Source of the DNA: Lysobacter capsici
Lineage (GTDB): Bacteria > Pseudomonadota > Gammaproteobacteria > Xanthomonadales > Xanthomonadaceae
Direction of reading: 5' to 3'
Assembly: GCF_014779555.2 (NCBI RefSeq)
Contig: NZ_CP094357.1
Location: forward strand, 5,890,001-5,954,000
Length of the DNA stretch: 64,000 nucleotides
The position numbers and the translations under genes are program-made. How positions within the stretch are numbered: position 1 is the first letter of the stretch; every line of letters starts with the position of its first letter. This document shows positions 17,201-24,792 of the stretch, piece after piece. The notes below the pieces were generated by a model that did not search any database, was not told the DNA's origin, and worked only from the letters and a program-made list of their open reading frames with translations.

Positions 17201-18379
17201 TTTCTAACGGCGGTACTCACCGGCCACAATGACGAACACGCTAGCGCGAGAGGTGAGCTAATTTCTGGTGTCTTGAGAGCGATGCCTGATGACGATCGCC
17301 GACTCGTACTCAAGCAGCTAATCAAGGAGCTGCCAGAACTGGAAGTCGTACGCCTCCTGATGCTGGCGCCATTCAGGGCGGGCACCTGGTCGTTAGTCGA
17401 CGGGCTCGAAGAAGGGCATCGCGAAAATTACTGGAATCAGGTTAAACCTGATTTTGCGACAGAAAGGGAGATATCAGAGGCCGTCGAACGCCTTTTGGTC
17501 GCGCGACGGCCTCGCGCAGCGTTCTCCGTCGCACATCATTGCCTACGAGCCTTGGGGCCCGAGCTGTTGTACCGGGTCATGGCTGATATGGCAAAGGGTG
17601 GCAATGATCATCCAGGCCCGTACGATATCGACATTTACTCAGTGGAACAGGCCTTCGCGCTCATGAATAAAAGCCCGGAGCTGACGTTGGATCAAATGGC
17701 AAGTTTGGAGTTTGGCTACGTCGAAGCGCTCGCTCAACGCTGGCGAGGTAACGATGGTTACGGGATACCGAACCTCGAGAAGTACGTTGAGGCTCATCCG
17801 GAGTTCTACGTGCAGGCCGTCGTTTGGGCATATAAGCGTGACGACGACGCGGCCGATCCGCCTAATCTTGTGGTTGATCCTGCACAAGCACAGAACTTCG
17901 CCACACGTGGTTTCAAGCTCTTGGAAGGTATGCGCCGAATTCCAGGACAAGACGACCTTGGAGTACTTCAGCCCGAAAAGCTGGCAGCTTGGATTAGTGC
18001 TGTGCGTAATTCTTGTGGCGAGCTCGCACGCCTCGACATAGCGGATCTATGCATCGGCAAGCTTTTGTCGGCAGCTCCAACGGGAGAGGATGGAGTTTGG
18101 CCGTGCGAGCCAGTACGCCAGGTTATGGAGGACGTTCATTCTGAGCACCTGATGTCTGGCGCACACACAGGACTGTACAACTCTCGCGGCGCGACATGGC
18201 GAGGCGAAGGTGGGGGCCAAGAGCGTGAGCTGGCGATGAAGTATCGCGGATGGGCCGATGCACTCCAATATTCTCATCCCTTTGTGGCTTCGGAACTTCT
18301 AATCAACATGGCGAAAGGATATGAGCGTGAAGCCAGCCGCGAAGATACGGAAGCTATCGTTAATAGGCGTCTGCAATAA
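14261..18379 (+). CDS. 1372-aa protein with HigA-type HTH and possible nuclease-like domain
   Basis: Residues 14-82 form a HigA/VapI-type helix-turn-helix (PGQFVRETFLTP; AAKLVGVGRPALSNFLNG). Residues 140-260 hold GWDGFVEA (Asp154), SGWEFGANK (Glu175, Lys180), a beta strand EIVFIFVTP and YDAADLEQWLEQS; the acidic-Glu-x-Lys spacing resembles PD-(D/E)XK nucleases, but this is inference. About 1000 helical residues follow with no obvious P-loop, ending in a conserved-looking GLYNSRGATWRGEGGGQERE block. The ATG at 14261 has GGAG eight bases upstream and starts the HTH; the frame is open further upstream but without an RBS. Visibly lower GC than the core flanks. It is divergent from the GTPase pair. 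Confidence 0.75.
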   Translation: MPKRSLSDIGAPQHPGQFVRETFLTPRRLSVVAAAKLVGVGRPALSNFLNGHVAATPEMAARIEVAFGASAKSLLDMQAAFDAAGQSKINPANAMPYVAPFLGIRANEIEAWVERNIGARIRLPVLLRTLVNSTQRDATKIDFPGNDDAERPGWDGFVEAGAATPWIPAGKSGWEFGANKDINDKANSDFKKSVASNAKSARAEIVFIFVTPRYWQGKADWLKKARAKAEWKDVRAYDAADLEQWLEQSIAAQTWFANETGRPSRDVHSLDSCWDAWANVATPSLGESLFSPAVEGAKQTITSRLAGKPTEPIVIAADSVDEALAFLSQLFGAAGGDDLQRYRDRVLVFKEPGVLPKLAQGTKDFIAVAVSRDVERELGPISRSMHTIVIYPRNATSVSAHVVLEPLSVGAFTASLESSGFDSDAIARYSKESGRSLTVLRRRLANVPAVRTPAWAADSATASSLVPFLLSGAWSAKNDADQRILMELAAVKSYDDVEKICQSLASIDDAPLWSVGDFRGVVSKLDLLFAVAGSLTASDLKRYFEQAKVVLGEDDPKLDLPEDERWAAAIHNKSREHSGPLRRGVAETLVLLAIHGNDLFLTRLGFDCESAVSRLIEGLLTPLKTRTLEANDRDLTSYAEAAPEKFLSIIEKDLRSDHPETYDLMRSSSAGVFGSQCRRSSILWALEGLAWNRATMHRAALILAQLSQLEVNDNWTNKPINSLKSIFRAWMPQTTADHGSRVQVLKLLAERYPAVAWQVCMSQLQDGSDVGHYNHRPVWRNDAHGFGEPFKTRAPIKAFVCEVVDMVLDWRGGYSREMLCDLIQKIRFLSPEHGRQVWRHVADWVADGATDIDRALVREKIRVTALSTRASKWANKAGQSLDVAAAKAAYDALEPTDLIVRHGWLFRQHWIDDFAGAEDADLDYQKREERIGELRTQVLREMYELMGTAGVVQLACAGKTAATIGYLMAERLLEVDDLPPFLTAVLTGHNDEHASARGELISGVLRAMPDDDRRLVLKQLIKELPELEVVRLLMLAPFRAGTWSLVDGLEEGHRENYWNQVKPDFATEREISEAVERLLVARRPRAAFSVAHHCLRALGPELLYRVMADMAKGGNDHPGPYDIDIYSVEQAFALMNKSPELTLDQMASLEFGYVEALAQRWRGNDGYGIPNLEKYVEAHPEFYVQAVVWAYKRDDDAADPPNLVVDPAQAQNFATRGFKLLEGMRRIPGQDDLGVLQPEKLAAWISAVRNSCGELARLDIADLCIGKLLSAAPTGEDGVWPCEPVRQVMEDVHSEHLMSGAHTGLYNSRGATWRGEGGGQERELAMKYRGWADALQYSHPFVASELLINMAKGYEREASREDTEAIVNRRLQ

Positions 18380-18423
18380 CATGGGGTCGGCATCGCAAGA
18401 TGGGCTGATCCTTGCTTGGTTGA

Positions 18424-18500
18424 GACTAACTGCTTCTATTCGCAGCGTTCCGCAGCCGAAGTCGCTTCGCGGCTTGGTTTAATTCAGCTGATCGCTGATG
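18424..18500 (+). repeat. attC-like recombination site 2 (degenerate)
   Basis: GACTAAC opens the site about 45 bp after the megaprotein stop; the core CAGCCGAAGTCGCTTCGCGG and GGCTTGGTTTAATTCAGC follow. The GTT box at the right end is lost. Confidence 0.55.
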
Positions 18501-18586
18501 TCCCCGGCCGATGGCCGCCGTGACACAAAGCGTTGGTGCGAACCAATCACTTGAAGTTGTCTGCATTGGCCGATTCGAGAACCGAA

Positions 18587-19603
18587 ATGCACATCTACTT
18601 GGACGAGTCTGGAGGTTTTATTCCGGGAAGTACGAATCCCAATTCGTGGTGCGTTGTGGCTGGATTCGCGTTGCCTGAGGCGCATCGGCGACGTGCCGAA
18701 GAGGCGCTCAGTCGTCTGAAGTGTCGCGTAGGACACAGGTCGACGGGAGAGATCAAGTTGCGTGACATTGCGCATGAGAGGCAGTTCCTCGCCTTTCTAT
18801 GCGAATTGGATGAACTCGCCGGGACTCTTTACGCGTGCGCGACCGATACGTCTGTCAACTCTCATGCAGCCGTACGTAGTCACCTAGCCCGCCAGGTGGA
18901 AAAACTCGTCGAACACCTACCAAAGATGAAGCATGACAGGGCACGGCAAGGCTTACAGGATCGGGCCGATCGCTTCGCTGCGCTGTCTCCTCAGCTATAT
19001 CTCCAGATCATGTGCCAATACTCTTTGCTGTCGAGGATTCTGCGTCAAGGGGTCCTTTACTACGCGCAGAGAATTCCAGCTACATTGGCACGGTTTCGAT
19101 GGCGCGTTGATCGGAAGAATCAATTGAATTCCGTGTTTGACGAATCTTTTCGCGACTTTGCGGCGCCTATTCTGCAGACCATGTCTTTCGAAGATCCGTT
19201 GCCGATGCTTGTTGACGCCGACTATCGCCATTTCGATCGATTTCGCTACGTAGACGGCCCGCCCAAATACTTGAAGGACACGTATGGACTGGATGTGGGA
19301 GACGGCTTCAACATCACCCAGGTAATGCGCGAAGACTTCGAGTTCGTTGATTCGAAGGCAAGCCCGGGCGTGCAGATTGTGGACTTGCTTGTTTCAGGGT
19401 TAAGGAGATGTCTACGCGGCGAATTTCGAAACAACCTCGCCGTTGCCGACGCGCTCGGCGGGCTAATTGTGCAGGCTCCCCAAGGCGAGCTACCCGTCGA
19501 ATTGCTAAGCTTGGATCAAGCGAAAACATTGGATCGCACAGCTCCAGCCGACCAGGCCATTCGTGCGATGCATCGTCGATCTCGGTCAATGCGGTTGTGC
19601 TAA
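18587..19603 (+). CDS. DUF3800 domain protein
   Basis: A 338-aa protein of the DUF3800 family, an RNase-H-like fold of unknown activity. The family's opening MHIYLDESGGF with its acidic residue and the closing block GVQIVDLLVSGLRRCLRG are both present; SKASPGVQ precedes the latter. DUF3800 proteins are common on mobile elements and near defence genes. The ATG at 18587 was chosen because it opens the DESG motif; a GTG at 18533 would add 18 residues with no family support. It is flanked by attC-like sites 2 and 3, hence a probable single-gene cassette. Confidence 0.75.
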   Translation: MHIYLDESGGFIPGSTNPNSWCVVAGFALPEAHRRRAEEALSRLKCRVGHRSTGEIKLRDIAHERQFLAFLCELDELAGTLYACATDTSVNSHAAVRSHLARQVEKLVEHLPKMKHDRARQGLQDRADRFAALSPQLYLQIMCQYSLLSRILRQGVLYYAQRIPATLARFRWRVDRKNQLNSVFDESFRDFAAPILQTMSFEDPLPMLVDADYRHFDRFRYVDGPPKYLKDTYGLDVGDGFNITQVMREDFEFVDSKASPGVQIVDLLVSGLRRCLRGEFRNNLAVADALGGLIVQAPQGELPVELLSLDQAKTLDRTAPADQAIRAMHRRSRSMRLC

Positions 19604-19649
19604 CCAGGGCTCAGAATGGACTTTCAAAGGCCTATCCCTAGACCACCTC

Positions 19650-19713
19650 CTTTAACGAATAATGCATTCAATCCGAAGCCGCTTCGCGGCTCGGCTTAAT
19701 CCAGACGTTAGGA
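19650..19713 (+). repeat. attC-like recombination site 3 (best conserved)
   Basis: CTTTAAC opens the site; CATTCAATCCGAAGCCGC and TTCGCGGCTCGGCTTAATCC form the imperfect palindrome; ACGTTAGG closes it with the GTTRRR cleavage box intact. The layout matches integron attC sites such as that of aadA cassettes almost base for base. The ATG of the next gene begins at the following base. Confidence 0.8.
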
Positions 19714-20748
19714 ATGGACACCATGACACTCGATGACTGTGAAAAAATATTCCATCAGGCGATCTCTAGCGAGTCCGAGTCAGCGTTCTGTAAAGCCGTA
19801 GACCCATTGTTTAAAGAATATGAGATCCTGTCACTTAATTTTGGTCGAGGTAGCATGTTTTGGCGTGCCAGGCCTATAGAGGTCGAGATCTATCCAAATA
19901 TTTCTGGTCTTGACTACCCACCACCTGATGTTGCTAAGCAGGGGAGGCTGAATGATCGTGGCGCCCCCTGCTTCTACATTGCCGCACGCAAAGAAACGGC
20001 TCTCGCCGAGGTCGGCGCAAGGGAGGGACAACTGATACAGCTAGCGGGATTTCGAATCAAGAACGAATCGCCGATCCGGCTTGCGGTTATCGGCGAGTAC
20101 GCGAATGTGCAGAAGAATGGGTACATGCATTTCGCCGGTCGAGATCCTGAGATGGCCATCGCAAAGATTCTTAACGCTATGCCTCGTCAAGACGCTTTGA
20201 AGAAAATATACATTGATAAATTCTTCGCCAGTGTCCTTGCAGACCCCGACGCCTCGGCTACCGGTTACATGTTCAGTCGGGCCCTTGGCCAATCAATCTA
20301 CTCGAGAGTCGCCGCCAAAGGCATTGTCTTTCCAAGCGTAAAAGACCGCGGGGGGTTCAACATAGCCGTCCAAGCAGAGCCATCCGACGAGAGCTTTCAC
20401 AATGTCAGTTGCCTGGTAGTGTGCATGGGGAAGGCCCGCAAGTTCGGATTGATTGAATTCACGATAGTTAAATCGGCTGAGCGGCTGGATGACGAAGGCA
20501 ACTTTGTCTGGTTAGAGGGGGGCGATCCGGAGGCAATCGGCGTGTACAACATGAGCAAGGAGGAGGTTGAGGTAGCGTCACTTAATCCAAACGACAGAAA
20601 CAGCCTCCTGCAGATGCTTCACACACACGCAGGCGGACGCTGGCCCGTGCCCGAAGCCGCTTCGCGGTTCAGCTTGATTCAAAGGTCACGTAGTGCGCGG
20701 CCTACCAATTCATTCAAGCCGAGAATTAATCGCTGCGCGACAACATAG
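19714..20748 (+). CDS. RES-domain protein (orphan NAD-consuming toxin-like)
   Basis: A 344-aa protein with a RES domain from about residue 45 to 250: FWRARP, GRLNDRGAPCFYIAARKETA LAEVGAREG in two blocks, and ARALGQSIYSRV-like then GIVFPSVKDRGGFNIAVQ. RES toxins of type II systems degrade NAD+; they normally pair with an Xre-type antitoxin, and none is adjacent here. The ATG at 19714 abuts the attC GTTAGG box; a second ATG lies at 19723. The last 33 codons run through a degenerate attC-like repeat, so the native C-terminus may have been replaced on recombination. Confidence 0.7.
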   Translation: MDTMTLDDCEKIFHQAISSESESAFCKAVDPLFKEYEILSLNFGRGSMFWRARPIEVEIYPNISGLDYPPPDVAKQGRLNDRGAPCFYIAARKETALAEVGAREGQLIQLAGFRIKNESPIRLAVIGEYANVQKNGYMHFAGRDPEMAIAKILNAMPRQDALKKIYIDKFFASVLADPDASATGYMFSRALGQSIYSRVAAKGIVFPSVKDRGGFNIAVQAEPSDESFHNVSCLVVCMGKARKFGLIEFTIVKSAERLDDEGNFVWLEGGDPEAIGVYNMSKEEVEVASLNPNDRNSLLQMLHTHAGGRWPVPEAASRFSLIQRSRSARPTNSFKPRINRCATT

Positions 20749-20757
20749 TTCAGGATT
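20648..20757 (+). repeat. attC-like recombination site 4 (two degenerate units)
   Basis: A first core CCCGAAGCCGCTTCGCGGTT lies inside the 3' end of the RES gene. A second unit begins GCCTACCAATTCATTCAAGC at 20698, close to the CCTAACAATTCATTCAAGC left end of attC sites, and has a disrupted palindrome. The arrangement suggests two overlapping or fused sites. Confidence 0.5.
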
Positions 20758-20766
20758 AGGGGCCAA

Positions 20767-20991
20767 GTGACAGATCTGCTGCTCGCGGGGTATTTGCTCG
20801 GCTCGATGGCCGTGTTCATTGTGGCGTTTGTTCACGCCATTTTCTTCAGTAAGACCCGCTACCCGATGGGCCGTCGCGAAGTTGGCGAGGCCGTCATATA
20901 TGTATTCTTCTGGCCAATAGCGTTGATAGTCGTGCCTGTGGTCTATGGCATGCTTCTCTTCCGCAAGATCCTCAATCGTGAAGGTCGCTAG
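20767..20991 (+). CDS. small two-helix membrane protein
   Basis: A 74-aa protein starting at GTG 20767. Two hydrophobic segments (residues 4-26 and about 43-66) are joined by a basic loop with YPMGRREVGEA, predicting a hairpin inner-membrane protein. No family is recognised. It begins 10 bp after attC-like site 4 and is followed by site 5, which marks it as a cassette gene. Confidence 0.5.
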   Translation: MTDLLLAGYLLGSMAVFIVAFVHAIFFSKTRYPMGRREVGEAVIYVFFWPIALIVVPVVYGMLLFRKILNREGR

Positions 20992-21039
20992 CGTGTACAT
21001 GTCCGTTTTTTACTGCCCATCACATCAGTAGCCGGACCG

Positions 21040-21098
21040 CGGCCCCAATAAATCGATGCCGCTTCGCGGCTCGGCTGGCTCGGTCCAGATGATGGGAA
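21040..21098 (+). repeat. attC-like recombination site 5 (degenerate)
   Basis: CCAATAAATCGATGCCGCTT and CGCGGCTCGGCTGG form the palindrome; GGTCCAGATGATGGG replaces the GTT box. Confidence 0.5.
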
Positions 21099-21112
21099 TT
21101 TGGGAGAAGTTC

Positions 21113-21484
21113 ATGCGTGTCCTTGCACTGATAGTCGCCCTTTTGCTGCCAAGCGCGGCGACCGCCGGCGCCGTAACGCTCAAATGCACCGACCAATCAG
21201 GGCAGCCTGTAGCGGATCTGCAAGTTGATGTCGGGGCGGGGGAAATGCGATGGAGCATCATTAGTTATCGCATTACGCAGCAAGATGAACGATACATTTC
21301 CGCTACTGAAATCACTGAAGCTGACCGTGTAGGCGGAGAAGTCTGGGTTCTGGATCGCGTGACGGGTCAATACACTCGGGCGGCTGTCGCGATCCTCGCA
21401 TCTCAGTTCGCAGAGGGCCGACCAATCGACCCCAAACTGCAGGCATCCATCTACTCAGGTACTTGCAAAGCGCCGGTACTGTGA
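21113..21484 (+). CDS. small exported protein
   Basis: A 123-aa protein with a clear signal peptide (MRVLALIVALLLPSAATAGA). The mature part has two cysteines far apart (KCTDQSG and the terminal SGTCKAPVL), a likely disulphide in the periplasm. The ATG at 21113 follows GGGAGAAG at good spacing. No family is recognised. It lies between attC-like sites 5 and 6, so it is probably a cassette gene. Confidence 0.6.
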   Translation: MRVLALIVALLLPSAATAGAVTLKCTDQSGQPVADLQVDVGAGEMRWSIISYRITQQDERYISATEITEADRVGGEVWVLDRVTGQYTRAAVAILASQFAEGRPIDPKLQASIYSGTCKAPVL

Positions 21485-21485
21485 T

Positions 21486-21577
21486 TGCTCGCTCCGAACA
21501 TACAGCCGTTCTTTCATTCAAGCCGAAGCCGCTTCGCGGCTCGTCTTCCTTCAGCCGTTCGCTGATGCTCGCTTCCG
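21486..21577 (+). repeat. attC-like recombination site 6 with 3' GCTGATGCTCGCTTCCGG module
   Basis: CATTCAAGCCGAAGCCGC, then TTCGCGGCTCG form the palindrome; TTCAGCCGTTCGCTGATGCT and CGCTTCCGGCC follow. The 3' module also follows the copy at 55486. Confidence 0.6.
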
Positions 21578-21743
21578 GCCGGAAGCAGATATCGACCGAA
21601 TGGCGGTTGGCGACCCGGTGCAGACGCCGAAGGCCGTCGGATTTTCGGCGCTGGCTGCGTTTTCAGGTACGACTCCGCCGAATCGGACGATATTTTCCTT
21701 CTTCGCACCCACGATGGCGCCTCTATACACGAGAGGCTCCAAG

Positions 21744-22406
21744 ATGTCGTATTGGTTTCCCAAGGCGGTGCGCTGGTCGACCGGCCTGATCTTCACCCTG
21801 CTGTGTGCGGCGGTGGCGACCTACGCCTTCACTTTTCTGTTTGATGCACTCAAGCCGCAGTCGGGCAACCCCTTGCATGCCCAGTTCGCGATCTCGGGCC
21901 TGGACGTGCCGGCGCATTTCTTCGGTGGCGGGCTCGCCCTGCTGTTGGCGCCGTTGCAGATGAGCGACTGGGTTCGGCGCCGGATCCCGCGCCTGCACCG
22001 CCTGAGCGGCGGGTTGTACGCGGGCGGGGTGCTGATTGCCGGGCTTGCGGGGTTGTCCCTGGCCCGGCATGCGCAGGGCGGAGCGGCGACTGGCGTGGGC
22101 TTCGGCTTGCTTGCGCTGGCATGGCTGGCGACTACCGGTATCGGCATCGGCCATGCGCTTGCCGGCGACCTGATCAGGCACCGGCGCTGGATGTGGCGCA
22201 GCATCGCCCTCACCGCATCGGCGGTGACATTGCGGCTGATCCTGGGCGTGGGCCTCGGCGCGCTGCATCTGCCTTTCGCGCAGGTCTACCTGTTGGCGGC
22301 ATGGGGCAGCTGGATGTTCAACCTAACCGTCTGCGAGCTGCTGCTGCGATGGCCGCGGCAACCCGCGCCGATGCCCGCGGCGAAGGCCCTGTCAGGTGTC
22401 CGATGA
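21744..22406 (+). CDS. DUF2306-type membrane protein
   Basis: A 220-aa integral membrane protein with about six helices; HAQFAISGLDVPAHFFGGGLA, RLHRLSGGLYAGGVLIAGLA split over two blocks and a histidine-rich pattern (HAQF, HFFGG, HRLSG, HRRWMWR) fit the DUF2306 group of predicted heme or redox membrane proteins. Function is unknown. The ATG at 21744 follows GAGAGG. It is convergent with the AraC-type gene and the two overlap by 15 bp at their 3' ends. Confidence 0.7.
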   Translation: MSYWFPKAVRWSTGLIFTLLCAAVATYAFTFLFDALKPQSGNPLHAQFAISGLDVPAHFFGGGLALLLAPLQMSDWVRRRIPRLHRLSGGLYAGGVLIAGLAGLSLARHAQGGAATGVGFGLLALAWLATTGIGIGHALAGDLIRHRRWMWRSIALTASAVTLRLILGVGLGALHLPFAQVYLLAAWGSWMFNLTVCELLLRWPRQPAPMPAAKALSGVR

Positions 22407-23612
22407 ATCGGATGCCTCGTCGCGCGCATGGCGCTTACGGTAAGCGCTGGGGGTTTCACCCAACTGGCGCTTGAACGCGGCGTTGAAGGTCGACTTGGAG
22501 GTGAAGCCGCAGGCGTAGGCGATATCGAGGATGGCGCGCGCATCGCCGGCATCGGCCAGACACGCGCGCGCCGCCTCGATCCGCTGGCGGTTGATGTATT
22601 CCCAGAAATTCCCTTCGAGGCGCCGGTTGATGACCGCCGATACCAGGTACTCCGGGTAACCGCTGCGCTTGGCCAGCTGGCCGATGGTGAGCGCGGGTTC
22701 GCGATACAACTGCTGCTGCGCCATCAGCTGCGACAGGCGTGCCTCCACGGCGGCAATGCGTGGGGCGTCGCCGCCCGCCGCTTCGTCGATGTCGATGGGC
22801 GTCGGTTCGGGCGTCGCCTCGATGATCCTCGCCGCCTCGATGGCGTCAAAACGTGGCTCGTCGTCACCAGACGTGTCATCGGGATCGACAGACTTCGATT
22901 CGGGCGCCGCCTCGATGACCACCGCCACCTGGTTGAGGCTGAGGTAACCCACCACGAATACCCATGCGCTGACAGCGCCATAGATCAGCGGGAAGTCGAT
23001 CCACGGGATCCTGACCAGCCATTGCGTGGTCGCGATGCACCAGATGACGATCTGCGACACCGCCATTGCATCGATCCAGCGCAGCGACATACGATCCGCA
23101 TCCGAACGCCGCTGCAGTAGTGCGCGCCGGTAGCGACGTACCTGCACCAGCCCGGCGATCACGTACGTCAGGCTGTACGCGAACAAAGGGATGTCCAGGC
23201 GTGGCGATTGTGGCTCCGCGGTTCCCGCCAGCAATTGCGCGAACAATGCTTGCGTCTGCACCCGGTCCTGGATGAAGAAACCGGCGTGCATGAACACCAC
23301 GATGGCGAAGCCGACCAGATGCAAGCCATCGCGCCAGCCGAATGCACGCGCCTGGGTGAGCGCGCGAACGTACACGTAGAAAAGGCTGCCGTAGAGGAAC
23401 GGGAACAGGCCAACGAAACGGAACGCCTTCAGCAGCCCGGCTGCCGGCGCGTTGAAGTACATCGCCTTCACCGCCAAGTCGATGCCGATCAGCGCGATCC
23501 ACACCGCCAGCACGCGGTTTGCCTGGGCATTGATGGGCCGTCGCCATAGCGCCGCCGCCAGCAGCGCGGCCTGCGCAGCGCCGATGGCGAAAACGATACT
23601 CCAGGAGCCCAT
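22392..23612 (-). CDS. membrane-anchored AraC-family regulator
   Basis: A 406-aa protein. Residues 1-235 hold about seven hydrophobic helices (MGSWSIVFAIGAAQAALLAA onward). A linker with two partial repeats (EATPEPTPIDIDEAA; EAAPESKSVDPDD) leads to a C-terminal AraC DNA-binding domain (LTIGQLAKRSGYPEYLVSAV; ILDIAYACGFTSKSTFNAAF). The arrangement is that of membrane sensors of the AraC type, which probably detect a lipophilic or envelope signal. The likely target is the convergent DUF2306 gene or its own promoter, but no operator was identified. Confidence 0.85.
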   Translation of the reverse strand: MGSWSIVFAIGAAQAALLAAALWRRPINAQANRVLAVWIALIGIDLAVKAMYFNAPAAGLLKAFRFVGLFPFLYGSLFYVYVRALTQARAFGWRDGLHLVGFAIVVFMHAGFFIQDRVQTQALFAQLLAGTAEPQSPRLDIPLFAYSLTYVIAGLVQVRRYRRALLQRRSDADRMSLRWIDAMAVSQIVIWCIATTQWLVRIPWIDFPLIYGAVSAWVFVVGYLSLNQVAVVIEAAPESKSVDPDDTSGDDEPRFDAIEAARIIEATPEPTPIDIDEAAGGDAPRIAAVEARLSQLMAQQQLYREPALTIGQLAKRSGYPEYLVSAVINRRLEGNFWEYINRQRIEAARACLADAGDARAILDIAYACGFTSKSTFNAAFKRQLGETPSAYRKRHARDEASDSSDT

Positions 23613-23782
23613 GGATGCCAGCCGATCAGCGACGGGACGCGCGCTGGAATTCTAGCAGCGGGCGCCCTCCCGGTGAAACGGCGCAAGCGGCACGAACCCA
23701 CTGGCTCGCGGCCCGGTGCGTGTCCGCGATTGCCAGGGTGATATGTTCAAATTTCCTTGATGGTAGTCGTAGGAGCAGCCTA

Positions 23783-24009
23783 ATAGCTCGGATCCTTGTC
23801 GGAACGGCGTGTTGGGCCGATCCCAGCTTGATCACGACGAAACGCTTCTATCCGAAGGACGCTTCAAAGCTGGAGCCAATGCTCCAGCACTACGCGACTC
23901 GATTTCCTATGGCCGAGGTCGATTCGTCCTACTACGCGCTCCCGAGCTCGGTAAATGCTCAGAAGTGGGCCGAGCGCACGCCGGACGACTTCACGTTCAG
24001 CGAAAAACA
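23783..24009 (+). pseudogene. DUF72 (YecE-like) gene truncated by a repeat element
   Basis: About 75 codons match the N-terminus of DUF72 proteins: ILVGTACWADPSLI, RFYPKDASKLEPMLQHYA, VDSSYYALPSS, WAERTPDDFTFSEK. The match stops exactly where an AACAGGGTCAGAGTGCAC repeat begins (24006), and about 160 further codons expected of the family are missing. The expected start position, nine bases after AGGAGC, is ATA (23783-23785) where ATG would be expected. Read-through continues into the repeat with meaningless residues. The gene is therefore dead, probably cut by insertion or recombination at the repeat. Confidence 0.75.
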
Positions 24010-24099
24010 GGGTCAGAGTGCACTTTTAAAGACAAGCGCCCTGAAACGCTATGCCCAAAAAACACCAAGCCGAAGCCGCTTCGCGGCTCGGCTTTGGCA
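24004..24099 (+). repeat. composite interspersed repeat, copy A
   Basis: The 5' module AACAGGGTCAGAGTGCACTT, then GCGCCCTGAAACGCTATGCC, leads into the palindromic core AAGCCGAAGCCGCTTCGCGG, CTCGGCTT. It ends the DUF72 fragment. Confidence 0.75.
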
Positions 24100-24194
24100 C
24101 CGCCGTTGCAAGCCGGTGGAACTAATCAGCAGCCCATCGCCACTGAGAAAGGCGCGCTGTCCTCTGGTTGACTTACGTCGGCAGATTGCAACGA

Positions 24195-24578
24195 TCAAGC
24201 CACGCCCGACAGCGGTGTCGCCAAACACAGGGCCGGAATCGGCGCCATCGATTCCAGGCTCGCCTTGAGATCGGAAAACCTGTCGTCGCTGATCCCAACA
24301 AGAACATAGAAGTCTAGATCTTGGCGGAATGCACTAAAGCGCAAGAGACCACCTTGCACCGCTGATGCATCGATGACGGCAAGATTGACGACTGAAGAAG
24401 CGTCTGGTTCAACCATCTCCGCCTCAAGTGCGGCAATGGCACCGGACTTCAGCTCATAAGCCCCATACAAGTACTTACCTTCCCGGTCGCGAAATCGCCG
24501 CGCCAGTTGCATACCTTGCAGCGTCACGTGCCGCCACCCCTCGTACTGCGCCGTGGTTTTCGCTTCAAAAATTCGCAC
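24195..24578 (-). CDS. hypothetical protein
   Basis: A 127-aa soluble protein from a GTG start at 24578, preceded by AAGGACG at good spacing. It has a mixed alpha-beta pattern with no signal peptide or membrane segment. The stretch DLDFYVLVGISDDRFSDLK is the clearest secondary-structure block. No family is recognised. It runs against the direction of most neighbouring cassette genes. Confidence 0.5.
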   Translation of the reverse strand: MRIFEAKTTAQYEGWRHVTLQGMQLARRFRDREGKYLYGAYELKSGAIAALEAEMVEPDASSVVNLAVIDASAVQGGLLRFSAFRQDLDFYVLVGISDDRFSDLKASLESMAPIPALCLATPLSGVA

Positions 24579-24792
24579 GCTTCGTCCTTAGCTTCCGCTC
24601 ATTGTCAGTCGGCAACCCGAAGCGCAGCTCCCCCGGATCAGTGCCATACATCGGCCTTTTACTCCAATCCGGTGTCTTGAGCCTGGATCTCTCCCGAAAC
24701 CCGGAGCAACCCCAGCAAAACCGCTACATGCATGACAATTCAACATAGCCTCGGTCAACTAGCCCGACGGCAAAGCGCCGTTCAAATGTGGG

